Shown piece by piece: positions 61,773-64,000 of a DNA stretch of 64,000 bases. Source of the stretch: Parasponia andersonii (taxonomy: Eukaryota > Streptophyta > Magnoliopsida > Rosales > Cannabaceae). The number at the start of each line of letters is the position of its first letter. Position 1 is the stretch's first letter. Made by a program: the position numbers and the translations under genes. The stretch is taken from the NCBI GenBank assembly GCA_002914805.1, contig JXTB01000532.1, positions 6,786-70,785 on the forward strand, in the 5' to 3' direction. The notes beneath the pieces are model-generated. The model ran no database searches and had not been told where the DNA came from. It saw only the letters and a list, made by a program, of their open reading frames with translations.

Positions 61773-61856
61773 TCTCCAAGCATGTCAACCTTCGAGCAAC
61801 TCCGCATCAACTCGACCCATCTCGGGTCATCATGGCACACCCGTGTGCCTGATCGT

Positions 61857-62020
61857 CGTGCCATGATCTTGCCCACCCAAGCAAGACTTGGTCTTCTCAC
61901 ATGGTACTATGCACCGCGTGCATCCCTCACCTTGGACTCGTGCCATGGTCTTGCCCACCTAAGCAAGCCTTGGTCTTCTCACATGGTGGTGTGCACCATG
62001 TGTATCCCCCACCTTGGATG
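61857..62020. repeat. 82-bp tandem duplication inside the inverted-repeat spacer
   Basis: CGTGCCATGATCTTGCCCAC at 61857 recurs at 61939 as CGTGCCATGGTCTTGCCCAC. Both copies continue with CTTGGTCTTCTCACATGG and CACCTTGGA. Confidence 0.85.
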
Positions 62021-62573
62021 CGTGTCCGATAGGTAGACTGAGCAATTGGCGGCGGTTACCAGCACATTTAACATGTGCGCTGAGAGACATGTCCGGGCAG
62101 TTATGGACGGTTATGAGCATGCAATTACTTGGTATATTTAACATGTGCGCGCAGGCTGGAACAGGACCGAGCAGTTATCAGGCGATTGTTGGCTTTGTCC
62201 CTTGTAGTTGCACTTGAAGAATATGCTTCAGGTAGTAAGCGGTTGGGAAACTGCCCAATAGAGGTGCTGGTACACGCTGGCTTGTCCAGCACAGCCCTAG
62301 GCAGTTGGAGGTGTCAATTGCCATACATGCTTATAAATTTGTGATTAATCAGGCAGAGTCATCAGCAAGGTTGTGATGTCTTGCACGTTGCCTTGTATCC
62401 TTTTATGAGATTAATAAAAGGTTGGAAAGAATTCCTGCACGTTGGCTTGTGTGTTCATAACCTTGTCCTTGTTGCATAGTCCACGAGTGTGTGAGGAAAA
62501 CATTGCCGAGTGCGAGTGAAAATACTTAGACCCGATATTGTGTATGTGTTTTTGGCCGACTAAGTGAGGTGCT

Positions 62574-62593
62574 TAGCGCCATCACGGGGAAAG
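62574..62593 (+). other. Possible retrotransposon primer-binding site
   Basis: TAGCGCCATCACGGGGAAAG resembles the TGGCGCCGTTGCCGGGGA primer site of plant Athila/Tat Ty3/gypsy elements, with several mismatches. It lies about 320 bp after the inverted-repeat structure and after an AATAAAAGG motif (about 62415). If real, 61.2-62.57 kb would be an LTR. Evidence is weak. Confidence 0.3.
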
Positions 62594-63776
62594 TTTGTCA
62601 ACTCACATACCACATATATTGGTAATAAAAATTTGGTAAAATTTTTGGAACACTTAGCATTATTCTATTATAATATATGCTAGATGTTTTGTCTTTAGAC
62701 AATGAAATGTTCTAACAAGAAGTTCTCTTTAATTTTTTTCAAAAAAGGAAAAAGCAACTTTCCCCTTGTTTGATATTTCATTTCAAATGAGCAATTCAAA
62801 ATTTTCAAGAATAATTATATTTTTATATTTTGATTGTTTATTCCATTTATACTTTGAGTTTTGGCTATTATCAACATTGATCTCTTTTAGAATTTGTAAC
62901 AAATTTATACCTTTTATAGTATAAACACCAATTTTATTTATTATGTTCATCAAAATACTCCTTAAAGTTCAAAATATATTTTTTTTTAAAGTTCAAATTT
63001 AAAACTTATCTAAAACGATAAATATGTTTATAAATAAATTTAACAAATGATAAATATGTTTATAAATAATATTTTAATTTATAGATTTTTTGCATTATTC
63101 GAAATTATTTTTAAAATATTTTTTTAGCTATTGATTTTAATTAATTTTAAATTTAAACTAAGTACATATCTTTAAAAGTTAAAAAGATATTTTGGTAAAC
63201 TCAATATTAAAAATAACTTTTAACAGTTGGATTTGTGTAAGAATATATAGGGAAAGATAGTTATAATAATGTTTTCAGGCAAAGACTTTTCAATTTTTAT
63301 CTTGTCGACACACTTAAATTAGAGTTAATTACAATTTTTTTAAAAAAAGGAGAAAACATTATTTAATTTTATTTAGTTAGTTAGAGTTGATTATATTTTT
63401 ATGTCAACTCATTTTGTGATTAGATTTCCTGATTTTGTGAAAATTGTGATTTATGCTTGTGGTTGCTTTCTTTAAGCATTTTACATTATAGTAATCATTC
63501 TAGTAATGAAATTGATATCAGGTCTTCCACACACCTTATCACTGAGGATACTGACCCTTTTCACTATCTTTTCTGTCGGACATAAGGTAAGTAACGTCAC
63601 ACCTGCAATGTAAGAAATTCTTTATTCTGTGAATTTGTGGATATAGAATCTGTGGATATGTGTACATACGTAACTGTCATTCAGTTTTGCATGAGACATG
63701 AATACGTAGTGTATTTATATTGTCTGACAAGTATTGATGAATAGGGTGTGGCGGGCCAGCGCCCAAATATATGATA
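62594..63776. other. AT-rich intergenic DNA, no gene seen
   Basis: No coding region supported. The last 250 bases are less AT-rich and look like repeat-derived sequence continuing out of the window. The open frame at 63681-63911 (minus) crosses the hairpin array and is not credible. Confidence 0.5.
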
Positions 63777-63836
63777 TGGTTCCTTCGGGAACACTTTGGT
63801 CCTCTCGGGGACATTATGGTTCCTACGGGAATACTT
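63777..63836. repeat. Three tandem 20-bp units, each a small hairpin
   Basis: Units at 63777, 63797 and 63817 share TGGT[T/C]CC-CGGG. Each can fold into a 5-bp stem with a 4-base loop: GTTCC-TTCG-GGAAC, GTCCT-CTCG-GGGAC and GTTCC-TACG-GGAAT. Changes in unit 2 are partly compensatory. Two loops are of the stable UNCG type if transcribed. Confidence 0.7.
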
Positions 63837-64000
63837 TGACAGCGGTATGGGATGGACCTCTGATGTACACAGAGGGGATTTTCTGGGGCTCGAGACCTCC
63901 ATATAGCTCATGATATGTTATACGTTCTCTGAGTGGCTCAGTATACAATTCACGGTCTTGTCAGGCAATACAATATACACAGGGATCCCAACCATATGAC

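Larger units (their letters stand above)
61186..62251. repeat. 1.07-kb inverted-repeat structure with GC-richer spacer
   Basis: Left arm 61186-61408 and right arm 62028-62251 (about 223 bp each) are inverse complements with scattered mismatches. Examples are GAAGCATATTCTTCA, CTGCGCGCACATGTTAAAT and GACATGTCTCTCAG in the left arm. The 619-bp spacer is richer in G+C than its surroundings. Open frames here (61220-61603, 61263-61607, 62014-62217 and others) mirror each other between arms and look like repeat translation, not genes. The element may be a foldback transposon or part of a large LTR. No target duplication was found. Confidence 0.75.

Noticed and set aside
61220-62344. Several overlapping open frames with Cys/His/Arg-rich peptides in both strands
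   Set aside because: They mirror each other across the inverted repeat and tandem units; the composition comes from repeat sequence, with no domain or splice structure.

Overview
This is nuclear DNA from a flowering plant, almost certainly a eudicot. The evidence is the plant-only gene content (a GAUT1-type pectin galacturonosyltransferase, a gibberellin 20-oxidase, an HPR-type hydroxypyruvate/glyoxylate reductase), U2-type introns with T-rich plant splice sites, very AT-rich intergenic DNA full of (TA)n, (GA)n/(CT)n and A/T runs, and plant Ty1/copia, hAT and MITE-like transposons. I cannot name the species from sequence alone. No bacterial, viral, CRISPR, rRNA or tRNA gene was found. One assembly gap of 574 N lies at 15515-16088, and there is one isolated N at 35939.

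Layout. 1-7.5 kb: repeat-derived DNA only (25-bp minisatellite, Ty1/copia RT relic, two diverged copies of an LTR-like repeat, a 262-bp tandem duplication). 7.54-13.52 kb: one complete but dead Ty1/copia element on + with a perfect 5-bp target duplication. 13.5-19.6 kb: AT-rich DNA with a possible first exon cut off by the gap and an hAT-like non-autonomous element. 19.68-22.21 kb: six-exon SAP18 gene (143 aa). 24.28-29.64 kb: ten-exon GAUT1 gene (682 aa) with one GC-AG intron and a MITE in intron 2. 33.84-35.91 kb: three-exon gibberellin 20-oxidase (384 aa). 35.9-42.1 kb: intergenic, with several copies of a MITE that sits inside (TA)n tracts. 42.15-47.47 kb: a second dead Ty1/copia element, on -, with a W-box-rich leader. 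48.3-55.5 kb: a tandem duplication of an HPR-type reductase on -; the 48.3-49.5 kb copy is a pseudogene, the 51.9-55.5 kb copy is full length except for one missing base. 57.05-60.74 kb: a complete hAT element on - with TIRs, near-perfect 8-bp target duplication and a broken BED/hAT transposase. 61.2-62.6 kb: a GC-richer 1-kb inverted-repeat structure followed by a possible retrotransposon primer-binding site. 62.6-64 kb: AT-rich DNA ending in repeat-like sequence with three tandem mini-hairpins.

The four cellular genes are unrelated in function (chromatin/RNA complex subunit, pectin synthesis in the Golgi, gibberellin synthesis, 2-hydroxyacid metabolism). They show no sign of an operon or metabolic cluster. 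Exon coordinates were built by hand from reading-frame continuity, splice dinucleotides and recalled family alignments. No database search was run, so product names rest on recognised motifs and family memory.
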